From Clostridium yunnanense (GTDB lineage: Bacteria > Bacillota > Clostridia > Clostridiales > Clostridiaceae): 64,000 nt of DNA. Below the pieces are notes generated by a model that worked only from the letters and a program-made list of their open reading frames with translations, had not been told where the DNA came from and made no database searches. Both the position numbers and the translations under genes were made by a program. The stretch is taken from positions 203,818 through 267,817 of the forward strand of contig NZ_JAENHN010000059.1 in the NCBI RefSeq assembly GCF_016595795.1, given 5' to 3'. Shown piece after piece: positions 9,109-17,630 of the stretch; the first letter of the stretch is position 1; each line of letters begins with the position of its first letter.

Positions 9109-9210
9109 TTTTACTGTATAGACCAGTTATATAAAAATATAAAAAAATTATGTCTGTTAAACCTAGATAATTCAGTATTTTTAGAAGCTTTTATGGTCGT
9201 ACAGTAAAAA
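9109..9210. repeat. Palindromic repeat with TTTTTACTGTATAG ends, copy 1
   Basis: The left arm TTTTTTACTGTATAGACCA pairs with the right arm near 9192-9210 (TGGTCGTACAGTAAAAA). A second copy with the same ends and the shared internal string TTTTAGAAGCTTTT lies at 58912-59009. It lies in the 224-base gap before the aldo/keto reductase and may act as a structured leader or weak terminator. Confidence 0.65.
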
Positions 9211-9244
9211 TAATATTCAATAAGGTGTTGGAGGTAATGATTTT

Positions 9245-10123
9245 ATGATTAAGAGGAAGTTTGGTAATACAGGTTTTGAGATTACTCCAGTTATATACGG
9301 TGGTATAGTATCAATGAGAGATGGGCAAGAAGCTTCTGATAACTATGTTTCATGGGCCATTGATAGAGGAATTAACTATTTTGATGTAGCTCCATCTTAT
9401 GAAGATGCACAAGAAAAGTTAGGTAAATCCCTTATCCCATATCGTAAAAATATATATCTTGCTTGTAAAACTACATGTAGAATGAAGGTAGATGCACAAA
9501 AAGAATTCGAAGAATCTTTCCGTATGCTGCACACGGACTATCTTGATGTCTATCAAATGCATGCTTTAAGTAAGGAAGAAGATGTGGAAAAAGCGTTTGG
9601 TCCACATGGAGTTATGGAAATGATGGTGAAGGCCAAAGAACAAGGGTTAGTTAGAAAATTAGGTATCACCTGTCATAATGAAGCTGTTGCTTTAAAAGCA
9701 ATGTCTCTTTATGATTTTGATACGGTACTATTTCCCTTGAACTGGCATATGAACATAGGACACGATATGGGAACAAAGCTATGCAGGAAAGCCAAAGAAA
9801 AAGGTATGGGAGTAGTTGGTATGAAACAGCTTATAGAAAGGGCATGGCTTAATGGGGATGAAAGAGAAAAATCACCATTTCCAAAGTCCTGGTGCAAACC
9901 AATAGACCTTGAAGACAAAAAACTACGACTTGCTGCTATGAAATATACTCTTTCACTTGGAGTTGATGCTTTAGTTCCACCAGGGGATTTTGTGAACTTT
10001 TCATTTGTCGTTGAAAATATTGAAGATTGTTTAAAAAATCCTTTAACTGATGAGGATTTAAAGTTTTTAAGAGAAAATTATGAAAAGGTAAAGGATTATC
10101 CGTTTTTTAAAGTACAAATTTAA
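9245..10123 (+). CDS. Aldo/keto reductase
   Basis: 292 residues of the (alpha/beta)8 NAD(P)H-dependent aldo/keto reductase family. The catalytic tetrad can be placed: Asp in 'INYFDVAPSYED', Tyr four to five residues on in the same motif, Lys in 'YLACKTT' and His in 'VYQMHALS'. It belongs to the shorter YeaE/oxidoreductase-like subgroup rather than to proteins with a C-terminal ferredoxin domain. Placed after the sugar-sensing locus, it could act on a sugar aldehyde, but the substrate cannot be read from sequence. A GGAGGTAA site precedes the ATG by about 9 bases. Confidence 0.85.
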   Translation: MIKRKFGNTGFEITPVIYGGIVSMRDGQEASDNYVSWAIDRGINYFDVAPSYEDAQEKLGKSLIPYRKNIYLACKTTCRMKVDAQKEFEESFRMLHTDYLDVYQMHALSKEEDVEKAFGPHGVMEMMVKAKEQGLVRKLGITCHNEAVALKAMSLYDFDTVLFPLNWHMNIGHDMGTKLCRKAKEKGMGVVGMKQLIERAWLNGDEREKSPFPKSWCKPIDLEDKKLRLAAMKYTLSLGVDALVPPGDFVNFSFVVENIEDCLKNPLTDEDLKFLRENYEKVKDYPFFKVQI

Positions 10124-10196
10124 AACTATATAATGTCAAAACTCAGTGTTGAAATTAATTAGTTTACCTATAGAATATATGTTTAAAATCAAAAGA

Positions 10197-10225
10197 CGGG
10201 CTTCGATATAAAAAATCGAAGCCCG
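10197..10225. terminator. Bidirectional terminator hairpin
   Basis: CGGGCTTCGAT (10197-10207) and ATCGAAGCCCG (10215-10225) form a perfect 11-bp stem. It lies between the convergent aldo/keto reductase and the lectin/transglycosylase gene. The minus-strand exit is the T-richer one (TCTTTTGATTTT), so it suits the minus-strand gene best. Confidence 0.75.
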
Positions 10226-10328
10226 CTTATATTCATTCCCAAGTTTTATGACAACATAACTAAAATATCTCTATATTCTTCAAACAGTAAATCATTTTCT
10301 AAAACTCATATTTATGAAAGTGAGTTTG

Positions 10329-11336
10329 TTACTTCTTTCCACCATAGCTTTGATAAGTTGCATAAACTGCATTTGCATATTGATCTGCTAAGATTGGACG
10401 ACCATAAGAATCAGTTGCACCTGGGTACCAGTTTGGTCCTCCATTATAGTGTAATAAGCCGCTGTATACACTACCAAATTGAACTATATTAGCATTTAAG
10501 ATCAATGCTCCTAAATATACTTGGTCTTGGTAGCTTCCGTGATTATAAGCACGGCCGAATTTTGCTTGGAATTGTGATGCATAAGCGTTTCTTGTGTTAG
10601 GTTCTACTTGCATTAAGCCGTCACCAGCAGATGGACTACCACCTAAACCAGCTCCGAAAGAACTTTCTTTTTTAATAACAGCACATAGTAATAAAGAAAA
10701 ATCACCAGTATTACCATACACTTTGTCAGCATTCATTGTGTATGTCCAAATATCATTTGGAACTTCACCAGGTTTTGTTACAGTAGGGGAAGTACCTCCA
10801 TTAACTTGAACTATATTCCACTTTTGAGCAGCGGTACCGTTGTCTGTAAATATATCAACATTAGTGTAATCAGCAGTTCCAGCTGCATATACATCAAGAG
10901 CCTTATTGCTATTAGCATTGATTATTTTATAAGATCCATCACTATTTGATACCAGTCTCCATTTTTGAGCTGCGGTACCATTGTCATCATAGATATCAAC
11001 ATTGGTATAATCAGCAGTTCCAGCTGCATATACATCAAGAGCCTTCCAACTATTCTTGTTAATTATCTTATATGTTCCGTCTGAATTAGCGACGATGTTC
11101 CATTGCTGAGCTGCAGTTCCATTATCAGTGAAAATATCAACATTTGTATAATTATCAGTTCCAGCAGAATAAACATCAAGAGCTTTACCGCTACCAACAT
11201 TAATGATTTTATAGGTTTGTCCAGAAACAACTGCTGCTGAAGCTTTTAAAGGTTTAGCAACTGCTAGAGTAGTAACAGTTACTGCTGCCATAGCTATAAA
11301 GGTTGCAGCCTTTTTTATAAGGGTTTTTTTAATCAT
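10329..11336 (-). CDS. Secreted ricin-type lectin / lytic transglycosylase-like protein
   Basis: About 335 residues. A signal peptide with a basic start and hydrophobic core is likely cut after 'KASA'. Three tandem ~45-residue beta-trefoil repeats follow, each with an 'ALDVY..AGT..YTNVDI' core and a 'AAQ[QK]W' motif, which is the QxW carbohydrate-binding lectin signature. The C-terminal ~140 residues look like a lysozyme-fold SLT domain: catalytic Glu in 'IKKESSFG', then 'GLMQVEP' and 'LLHYNGG'. It probably binds and cuts cell-wall glycan. I choose the ATG at 11336 because AAGGA is 10 bases upstream; the GTG three codons earlier is only one base from that site. Confidence 0.85.
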   Translation of the reverse strand: MIKKTLIKKAATFIAMAAVTVTTLAVAKPLKASAAVVSGQTYKIINVGSGKALDVYSAGTDNYTNVDIFTDNGTAAQQWNIVANSDGTYKIINKNSWKALDVYAAGTADYTNVDIYDDNGTAAQKWRLVSNSDGSYKIINANSNKALDVYAAGTADYTNVDIFTDNGTAAQKWNIVQVNGGTSPTVTKPGEVPNDIWTYTMNADKVYGNTGDFSLLLCAVIKKESSFGAGLGGSPSAGDGLMQVEPNTRNAYASQFQAKFGRAYNHGSYQDQVYLGALILNANIVQFGSVYSGLLHYNGGPNWYPGATDSYGRPILADQYANAVYATYQSYGGKK

Positions 11337-11518
11337 TTTTAACACATCCTTATTATTTTATTAGTATTAGATTTGGTAAATCATTTTCTTAACTTGTGGT
11401 AAGTAATGTTTGGTTTTTAAAATGAATTTTACTGAATTGAGAATATTCATAGATATTAGGTAATGTTATAAGTATTGGAATGTAGACTATAGAACTAAAA
11501 CAACTACTTTTTTATATG

Positions 11519-11617
11519 GATGTACTACCTCATAATAAAAGTTATATTTCTTAATATTCTCACTAGAATCCGTGAAAGGTTTAAAGATAGATTTCGGTTC
11601 GAACTAGTACATCTTTA
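11519..11617 (+). repeat. Dispersed ~100-bp palindromic repeat, copy 2
   Basis: It begins GGATGTACTACCTCATAATA and ends in AGATTTCGGTTCGAACTAGT followed by ACATCTTT. The two ends are complementary (ATGTACTA with TAGTACAT). It is the clearest member of the family for defining both ends and matches the inverted copy at 50024-50124 across most of its length. Confidence 0.7.
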
Positions 11618-12178
11618 GAAGTTTTATTTATAGAGCTAAGAATAAATTAATAATTGAAGCTAGAACCTTATAGTTAGTTGATAAAAAATTAAGATATTTT
11701 GCTAGCTAAATAGCTTTAGATGGATTTAATGATTGAAATATATAAGTCATTAAGAGAAAACGATTTATATAATAGCTAGAATATATGAAAGGATTTGCAA
11801 CTTAAGTGATTTATTAAAGCTAATTTCTCTTTCTAAGAAATGTTTTTGAAGAATTTGATATTGTTGAAATTAACTAAATATTATTGCCTTAAGTTGTTAT
11901 ACAATTTAAATTATTGATTATATTCATTATTGTAACAAAAGAATTAATATATGTCAATTTATTTGCTGTTAAACAATTTTGAAATATCATTTTTATATAT
12001 TATTGTGTATACAAATTATAGTACTAATGCAATCGTCATGAAGTTAAAATTGTTAATATCTATGGGAATATATGATATAATGTTAAGATAAGGAAAATAA
12101 AAGTATTAATACTTTTTAAGATAATAATAAGGTGCTGTTAAAGTACTATATTAACATTAGGTAGTTAGCCATCATAAG

Positions 12179-12209
12179 CTTTAATGAGTTTACACAAAGA
12201 ATTAATATA
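12179..12209 (+). repeat. 31-base fragment of the 1423-1622 element in the leader of the DUF362 gene
   Basis: The 31 bases starting GCTTTAATGAGTTTACACAA match 1450-1480 with two mismatches. The fragment ends 13 bases before the ATG at 12223, so a relic of the dispersed element appears to form part of this gene's leader. Confidence 0.6.
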
Positions 12210-12222
12210 AAAGGGTGATGTT

Positions 12223-13380
12223 ATGGAAAAGGTTGCTTTATTAAAATGCACCGAATACAATGTTGACACAATTGAAAAAAAACTAAGAGAAGGCTTTGAA
12301 TTATTAGGAGGAAGTTCTTTTTTGAGAAAGTTAATACCTAAAAATAGCAAGGTTTTACTGAAACCTAATTTTCTAAGTGTGGTTGAAAAAGGTTCTATTG
12401 TAATAACCCATTATGCTATGTTTGAAGCGGTTATAAGAATTGTTAAGGAGTATAGTGATGATATAGTGTTTGGAGATTCACCAGCTTCTGATAACAATAA
12501 GAAGGCTGCTGAGCAATCAGGGCTTATGGAAGTTGCTGAGAGATATGGAGTTAAGTTTGTTGATTTTAATGAGGAAGTCCATGTAGAACTTAAGAATCCT
12601 ATAATGTATAAGTTTTGGAACATTGCTAGGGCTCCTTATGAGGCTGATGTAGTTATAACGCTTCCGAAATTAAAGACTCATGCGATGATGTATTATACAG
12701 GAGCTGTGAAAAATCAATTTGGTTGTGTACCTGGCTCTAAGAAGGCACAGTGGCATACAAAATCACCAGATGCTATTAATTTCAGTAAAATGCTCTTGGA
12801 TTTAAATTCTGTTGTGAATACAAATTTTGCTATACTTGATGGTATACTAGCAATGGAAGGCAATGGACCTAGAAATGGAACTGCTAAAAGGATGGATACT
12901 ATTATAATGGGAAAATGCCTTACAGCAGTTGATTCGACGGCTGTAAGATTAATTGGTTATGATAATGTACTAGCTGTACCGTTTTTAAAGGTGGCAAATG
13001 AAACAAAATGGGGAGCTGTACTTCCAGAAGAAATAGAGGTTCTTGGGGAAAAAATAGAGGATATGAAGTGTAAAGATTTTAAATTATCCCGTAGCGCAAA
13101 AGTAGTTAATTTTATTACTCCATCTGTAAATAAGTTAGCAGTATCTTTAGCTGCTCCTGACCCAGTTGTAATTGCAGATAAATGTGTAGGTTGCAAAAGA
13201 TGCGCAGAGGTTTGTCCTGAAAAACCAAATGTTATAACCTTTAAAAAGGATAATGATAAGTTGATTCCAAAGTGGAATTATAGTAAATGTATTCGCTGCT
13301 TTTGCTGTCAAGAACTATGTCCAATGGGAGCAATAGAAACAAGAGAAAAGAAATTAAGTAAGATGCTAGGTTTAAGATAG
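12223..13380 (+). CDS. DUF362 domain protein with C-terminal 2x[4Fe-4S] ferredoxin domain
   Basis: 385 residues. The N-terminal ~300 residues match the DUF362 family ('VLLKPNFLS', 'DSPASDN', 'LPKLKTHAMMYYTGAVKNQFG'). The C-terminal ~60 residues hold two ferredoxin cluster motifs: 'CVGCKRCAEVCP' and 'CIRCFCCQELCP'. The domain combination is common in anaerobes. The protein is likely a cytoplasmic iron-sulfur redox protein of unknown substrate. It is apparently monocistronic, with a strong hairpin at 13527-13617 downstream. Confidence 0.88.
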   Translation: MEKVALLKCTEYNVDTIEKKLREGFELLGGSSFLRKLIPKNSKVLLKPNFLSVVEKGSIVITHYAMFEAVIRIVKEYSDDIVFGDSPASDNNKKAAEQSGLMEVAERYGVKFVDFNEEVHVELKNPIMYKFWNIARAPYEADVVITLPKLKTHAMMYYTGAVKNQFGCVPGSKKAQWHTKSPDAINFSKMLLDLNSVVNTNFAILDGILAMEGNGPRNGTAKRMDTIIMGKCLTAVDSTAVRLIGYDNVLAVPFLKVANETKWGAVLPEEIEVLGEKIEDMKCKDFKLSRSAKVVNFITPSVNKLAVSLAAPDPVVIADKCVGCKRCAEVCPEKPNVITFKKDNDKLIPKWNYSKCIRCFCCQELCPMGAIETREKKLSKMLGLR

Positions 13381-13413
13381 TAAGTACTATAAATTTCAAC
13401 AATAATATTAAAT

Positions 13414-13516
13414 ATAGATAAACCAGTTCCAAATAGAATCTATAAATAAGGTAAACTACCATTAATAGCCAAAATCGCTTCTAGTATATTTAAGTTTATA
13501 GAACTGGATTATCTAT
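13414..13516 (-). repeat. Short (103-bp) copy of the ATAGATAAACYA MITE-like family
   Basis: The terminal repeats ATAGATAAACCAGTTCC and GAACTGGATTATCTAT are complementary apart from one mismatch. The internal strings 'AAATAGAATCTAT' and 'CCATTAATAG' match the reverse complement of the right half of the element at 36263-36473, so this is an inverted, shortened form. Confidence 0.75.
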
Positions 13517-13526
13517 ATAAGCTAAA

Positions 13527-13617
13527 AAAGAATTCCTTTAACTAAAAGATACCTTATATTGAAGATTATTATTTAAAAATCTTCAATATAAGGTACCCTA
13601 TAGTAATAGGATTCTTT
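13527..13617. terminator. Long nested hairpin, bidirectional terminator
   Basis: A perfect 17-bp stem pairs TACCTTATATTGAAGAT (13550-13566) with 13579-13595. An outer stem pairs AAAGAATCC-like sequence (13527-13536) with GGATTCTTT (13609-13617). A T-rich run follows on the plus strand. It separates the convergent DUF362 gene and the FtsX-like permease. Confidence 0.8.
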
Positions 13618-13653
13618 TATTTTACACTGAATTTAATAAACTCTTCTATATCT

Positions 13654-14997
13654 TTACAACACTGATTTTTTATATACAAAATATGATATAGGAATCATGA
13701 TAATAAAGATAATTATAAAAGTAGATAAAAGCATTAACGACAATTGTAGGGTTATAATGCCTAAGTTTATGAACTTTGCAAGATAAATTACAATGTGGAC
13801 TAAAGGTATTATTATAGCTACACCATATAGTAATATTAATTCTTGCTTTATAATTTTTTTAATTTGCTTTGTATGATATCCTAGTAATTGCAATTGCATG
13901 AATATATGCTTTCTGTAAGAGGCTTCAATCATAAACTTGTACAAAATACTAATGCCAAGTGATACAATAGCACAAATATATACGAAAATACCCATAACCT
14001 TAACTTGGTATGATTCACCATAGGATCCGATTATAAAAACAAGGGACACTGTGGATATTGCTAAGGTTACAATAAGAAAGTTCATCTTTCTTAAAGAGTA
14101 GTGGAGATTACTTAGTGAAATTAATTTAATTTCATCACCAGCAAATACATTTTTTTTAAGACTTAATATTTTATCTGGAAAAAAGGCTGTTAATAATTTG
14201 TGTATTCCAATAACGGAGAAAAGTAAATAAAAAACCATTAAACCATAAAAGTTTTTTGAATTTAAAAAAAGTACTGTTATAGGAAGAAAATAAAGGAGTA
14301 TAGAGATTATATTGTTTGGTGTTATGGACTTAGTTTTGTGCGGTGTTTCGGATTTGGATTTTTCCAAAAAAGGGAATAACTTTTTTATATTTTCAATTTC
14401 TGGGATAGTTATTTTTTTTGCATGAGGAGTATAAAGTTGTCTTTGTCCATAAATTAAATCTTTTATCTCTTTATGAAATAGATATCCATAGTCTCCACCT
14501 ATTATATAAGGGCACATTATAAGCATAACTATTATAAAAGTAATTAGTATACTATCTGAAGTAGTTGAATATATATTTTGCTGAGCACCTAATAATTTAT
14601 ACATAACTACGGATACTACAGGCAATGAAATCAATCCTAATAGTATACCAATTATACTTCCTACAATGCCAAGCAAAAAAGTTTGAAAGCTTAAAAGACC
14701 AATGAGTTTAGTAGAACATACTCCATTTAGTTCTGCAATAGCAAGCTCCTTTGTCTTAGAAGTAATAAAGTAGGAGTTTGCGAAGAACACCATAAATAAT
14801 AATAGTATTGTTAGCCCAAACAAAAGCACTTGGCAAAGTTGTGAGGTAGTACCCCTAAGAGACGTATAATTATTGTCATCCATCATAGCATATCCGATAA
14901 ATAAAGTAGCTACTGAAAAGATTACGAATAGAAGATAAAGCACGGTTTGTTTAAGATCTGTTTTAAGCATTTTTAAAGCGAATTTGTAAGTTCCCAT
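13654..14997 (-). CDS. FtsX-like ABC transporter permease, orphan
   Basis: 447 residues with about eight to ten hydrophobic segments. The N-terminal ~170 residues fit the FtsX/MacB permease pattern of peptide-antibiotic and BceB-like transporters: a helix, then 'TSKTKELAIAELNGVCSTKLIGLL', then two to three helices. It is shorter than BceB (about 620-660 residues) and lacks the large extracellular loop. No ATPase gene is adjacent, so a partner must be encoded elsewhere or the set has been reduced. AGGAGG lies 6 bases before the ATG. A perfect 18-bp palindrome lies about 135 bases upstream. Confidence 0.7.
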   Translation of the reverse strand: MGTYKFALKMLKTDLKQTVLYLLFVIFSVATLFIGYAMMDDNNYTSLRGTTSQLCQVLLFGLTILLLFMVFFANSYFITSKTKELAIAELNGVCSTKLIGLLSFQTFLLGIVGSIIGILLGLISLPVVSVVMYKLLGAQQNIYSTTSDSILITFIIVMLIMCPYIIGGDYGYLFHKEIKDLIYGQRQLYTPHAKKITIPEIENIKKLFPFLEKSKSETPHKTKSITPNNIISILLYFLPITVLFLNSKNFYGLMVFYLLFSVIGIHKLLTAFFPDKILSLKKNVFAGDEIKLISLSNLHYSLRKMNFLIVTLAISTVSLVFIIGSYGESYQVKVMGIFVYICAIVSLGISILYKFMIEASYRKHIFMQLQLLGYHTKQIKKIIKQELILLYGVAIIIPLVHIVIYLAKFINLGIITLQLSLMLLSTFIIIFIIMIPISYFVYKKSVL

Positions 14998-15131
14998 ATT
15001 AGCCTCCTATAACATTTGGTATAATTGCGATGTTTACGTATACATCCAGCTGAAAAATATAAAAGTTTTTTAGAAAATAAATCTATCAGCTAAGGCTGTA
15101 GTTTTGTAAAAATCAAAGTGTAAAAATTAAA

Positions 15132-15149
15132 TGTCACTATATAGTGACA
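15132..15149. promoter_or_regulatory. Perfect 18-bp palindrome, probable operator
   Basis: TGTCACTATATAGTGACA is exactly self-complementary and lies upstream of the orphan permease within a 506-base gene-free stretch (14998-15503). Its form is that of a dimeric repressor site, for example GntR/YtrA-type. No such repressor gene is adjacent. Apart from this palindrome and the terminator at 15381, I see nothing else in the stretch. Confidence 0.5.
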
Positions 15150-15380
15150 ATATCATTATACATCCAAGTAGAAGTATATACAAATATGGAATTTACTGAA
15201 TATTTATCGTTGTATCTACTCTATAGCTGTTTTTCTTCCTTTTTATACTTGTACTTATAGTATGGTTTAAGTCTGTTACTGATTTTTATACACAAATCTA
15301 ATTGAATTATGGTTTTCTACGAAGGAGGTAAGTGTTATTCATTGTAATTTTGGAAGGTATTTCTTCCATGGGGTATTCCT

Positions 15381-15415
15381 AAAGATTTAAAAACTCTCCC
15401 ATCAGTAGGAGAGTT
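15381..15415 (-). terminator. Terminator after the pentapeptide repeat gene
   Basis: AACTCTCC (15392-15399) pairs with GGAGAGTT (15408-15415). On the minus strand the stem exits into TTTTTAAA, so it ends transcription of the gene at 15504-16154. Confidence 0.75.
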
Positions 15416-15503
15416 ATATGTTTGAATTATTATTAAAACTTATTGATAATTCATAAGCTTTCAAACTAATTATAGTTATATGGAAAAGTGTATATTTGCT
15501 GAA

Positions 15504-16154
15504 TTATCTAACTTCCACTCCAATTAGTGCAGCAAGAGTTATTGTTTGAGCAGTTGATACAATCATTCCTTCCAAGTCTGGAATTCTAGCAGCTATGCCA
15601 TCAATTTCTGAACTTCTAAAATCAATTCCTTTTAGCTTAGTGTTGAAGAATTGACTTTCAGTAAGATCTGATTCTTTAAATTCTAACTTAGTAAATTTAC
15701 TTTCTTGAAAATCTGAGTAACGTAAATGACAGTGATCAAATAGTACTAGATTACAATCTACAAATCTGAAAAGTGAGTATTGCCCATTACATTCCTTAAA
15801 AAAAACGTTTTTTAAAGTCGAATCAGTAAAATTAATACCGACTAACTTACAGTTTATAAACTCAACTCTATGAAAAGAGGATTCTGAAAAATCTACATTA
15901 CATAAATCGCAATTTTCAAATCTAACATCTACTAAATCAGATTTTTGGAATGAAACATTGTTAATAGTAGTATTTTCAAACACGACTTCATTAAATGAAA
16001 CTTTATTTGCTTCGTGATATTTTAAGGAACAATCTTTTATATATGATTCTGTTATTGAATCATAGTCTGCTATGTTGCCCTCAGAAAGCTCAAAAGGTGA
16101 TAAATCATTAAGTAATTTAGGTTTTATTATTTTTATTGAGTTTTTTTTCTCCAT
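15504..16154 (-). CDS. Pentapeptide repeat protein
   Basis: 216 residues. From about residue 50 to 190 the chain follows the five-residue A(D/N)LXX-type pattern with F or L at the central position ('VSFQKSDLVDVRFENCDLCNVDFSESSF'), predicting a right-handed quadrilateral beta-helix. It has no signal peptide. Some family members (Qnr, MfpA) mimic DNA and protect gyrase, but nothing here specifies a target. The C-terminal ~30 residues leave the repeat. The start follows an AAGGATG site; the gene lies downstream of the Crp-type regulator on the same strand. Confidence 0.85.
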   Translation of the reverse strand: MEKKNSIKIIKPKLLNDLSPFELSEGNIADYDSITESYIKDCSLKYHEANKVSFNEVVFENTTINNVSFQKSDLVDVRFENCDLCNVDFSESSFHRVEFINCKLVGINFTDSTLKNVFFKECNGQYSLFRFVDCNLVLFDHCHLRYSDFQESKFTKLEFKESDLTESQFFNTKLKGIDFRSSEIDGIAARIPDLEGMIVSTAQTITLAALIGVEVR

Positions 16155-16275
16155 AATAAATTCATCCTTATCTTCTATATTTGTATATTTAAATTTTTAA
16201 AAAGGTTGCTAAATTTTACTCATTAATTGTTGCATAAATCATATTAATTTGTCCAATAATATTTACAGAAAAATT

Positions 16276-16965
16276 CTAAAGAGATTTTAAAAAGGTATTC
16301 TTTGAAAGCTCGTTTAACTCTATTCTATCTAGAATATAAACAGTTTTATTATCTAATCTTATAACATTTTTTGCTTCTAATTCTTTAAAAGTTCTACCTA
16401 AGTGTCTAGTGGTGGTTCCTAAAAATTGAGCAATTTCTTTAAAGCTTGAATCTAAAACTATATTATCTTCCTCAGTTAAATGCTCTATTAAATAACTAGC
16501 AAGTCTATTACTAAGTGGATATACAAAATTATAGGAACTATTATTAATTGTTGAGTCAAGTTTTTCACTTAAGGAATCTATAAGATAATGAAGAAACTTA
16601 GTATTATCAATATAATATTTTCTAATTATATTTGCAGGTACTGCAATAAGATAAGTATCTTCAACTGCCTCTACATTACAGCGAATTGGTTTGTTTTTTA
16701 ATATTTCTATATCACCTATGAAGATAAAATCTTTATAGAATTTCAACAGCATTGACTTACCATTTTCAAAAAGATAAAAAATTTTTAACTTTCCATCTAC
16801 AAGCATATATAGATATTCTAACTCTGATTCTGAATGCAGTACAAATTCATCTTTTTTATAAAAATGTAGCTCGCAGCAGTTTATTATGTCTTTATCAAAT
16901 ATATTTTCAATATTATTTTTAGTAAAATAATCATTTAATAACTCTTTATTTAATATTCTTTTCAT
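16276..16965 (-). CDS. Crp/Fnr family transcriptional regulator
   Basis: About 229 residues. The N-terminal ~130 residues form a cyclic-nucleotide-binding-type beta-barrel ('LYMLVDGKLKIFYLFENGKSMLLKFYKDFIFIGDIEIL'). The C-terminal winged helix has recognition helix 'IAQFLGTTTRHLGRTFKELE'. The cAMP phosphate-binding Arg/Ser motif of Crp is not evident and no Fnr cysteine cluster is seen, so the effector is unknown. I start at the ATG at 16965, four bases after AGGAGG, not at the ATG seven codons earlier, which has no ribosome site. It is divergent from two YdcZ-type genes, which it probably controls. Confidence 0.87.
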   Translation of the reverse strand: MKRILNKELLNDYFTKNNIENIFDKDIINCCELHFYKKDEFVLHSESELEYLYMLVDGKLKIFYLFENGKSMLLKFYKDFIFIGDIEILKNKPIRCNVEAVEDTYLIAVPANIIRKYYIDNTKFLHYLIDSLSEKLDSTINNSSYNFVYPLSNRLASYLIEHLTEEDNIVLDSSFKEIAQFLGTTTRHLGRTFKELEAKNVIRLDNKTVYILDRIELNELSKNTFLKSL

Positions 16966-16971
16966 AAATCC

Positions 16972-16993
16972 TCCTGTACAGGACAAATGTCCT
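16972..16993. promoter_or_regulatory. Overlapping palindromes at the regulator's ribosome site, probable autoregulatory operator
   Basis: TCCTGTACAGGA (16972-16983) is a perfect palindrome. It overlaps AGGACAAATGTCCT (16980-16993), which is palindromic apart from the centre. Together they present the half-site GGACA several times. They cover or abut the ribosome site of the Crp/Fnr-type gene and lie in the 104-base divergent gap, so they could control both directions. Confidence 0.5.
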
Positions 16994-17069
16994 ATTTGAA
17001 TCTATATAAATGGTATAAATTATTTATAAAGCATTTACAAAGTAATGTAAAGTTTAGGGGGAGTTAATT

Positions 17070-17492
17070 ATGTTTAAAAATATAGCACTTATTAATGGCG
17101 TGTTACTTGCAATTATGGTGTTCTTTAATGGAATGGTAACTAAGGAAATAGGACCATATATGAGCACTTTGATATTTCATACAATAGGTTTAGTAACTAT
17201 TGTTCTTATAGCCATTATTAGAAAAAATAAATTTCCTAAATTAAAAGGAATGAAGTTATTATTTTTATTGCCAGGGGTTCTTGGGGTTATAACCATATTT
17301 TTAAATAATTTGTGTATCCCGGTGATAGGGGTAACTTTGACAAGTAGCATAAGTTTGTATGGACAACTTGTAATGTCTATTATAGTAGAACACTTTGGAC
17401 TTTTTGGAATGCCAGTAAATAAATTTAGAAAAGAGAAAATACTTGGGTTTTCAATAATTTCACTTGGAGCTATTGTTATGATTGTTATATAA
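17070..17492 (+). CDS. YdcZ/DUF606 family membrane protein (DMT-like), first copy
   Basis: 140 residues with four to five hydrophobic helices ('IALINGVLLAIMVFFNGMVT', 'LLFLLPGVLGVITIFLNNLCI', 'ILGFSIISLGAIVMIVI'). The length and 'NG' motif in the first helix match the YdcZ (DUF606) half-size drug/metabolite transporter family. Such proteins often come as pairs of adjacent genes that probably assemble as heterodimers. A second family member follows 139 bases downstream. AGGGGGAG precedes the ATG. Confidence 0.8.
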   Translation: MFKNIALINGVLLAIMVFFNGMVTKEIGPYMSTLIFHTIGLVTIVLIAIIRKNKFPKLKGMKLLFLLPGVLGVITIFLNNLCIPVIGVTLTSSISLYGQLVMSIIVEHFGLFGMPVNKFRKEKILGFSIISLGAIVMIVI

Positions 17493-17630
17493 AGATATTT
17501 TATTTAGTCTATAGTTAATATTATTTAAATTAAACCATCGGATGAATAACCATTTAAATTAAAACGTTTTTATAGCGGTACCTTTATTTAAATTTAAAAT
17601 AGAAAATTTATTATGTAGTGGAGGCTTAAA

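Larger units (their letters stand above)
11346..12222. other. 877-base gene-free region
   Basis: This very AT-rich stretch separates the divergent lectin/transglycosylase and DUF362 genes. It contains one dispersed ~100-bp repeat (11519-11617) and a 31-base repeat fragment just before the DUF362 gene (12179-12209). I see no convincing coding frame or RNA gene. Promoters for both flanking genes must lie here, but no clear pair of -35 and -10 boxes stands out. Confidence 0.6.

Noticed and set aside
10316..10336. 21-base string GAAAGTGAGTTTGTTACTTC+T repeated at 55157-55177 with one mismatch
   Set aside because: The match does not extend on either side and one copy overlaps a gene's stop codon, so no element can be defined from two short copies.
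15504..16154. Qnr/MfpA-type gyrase protection protein
   Set aside because: The pentapeptide pattern alone does not show gyrase binding; the loops and dimer-forming C-terminal helix of Qnr proteins were not recognised.
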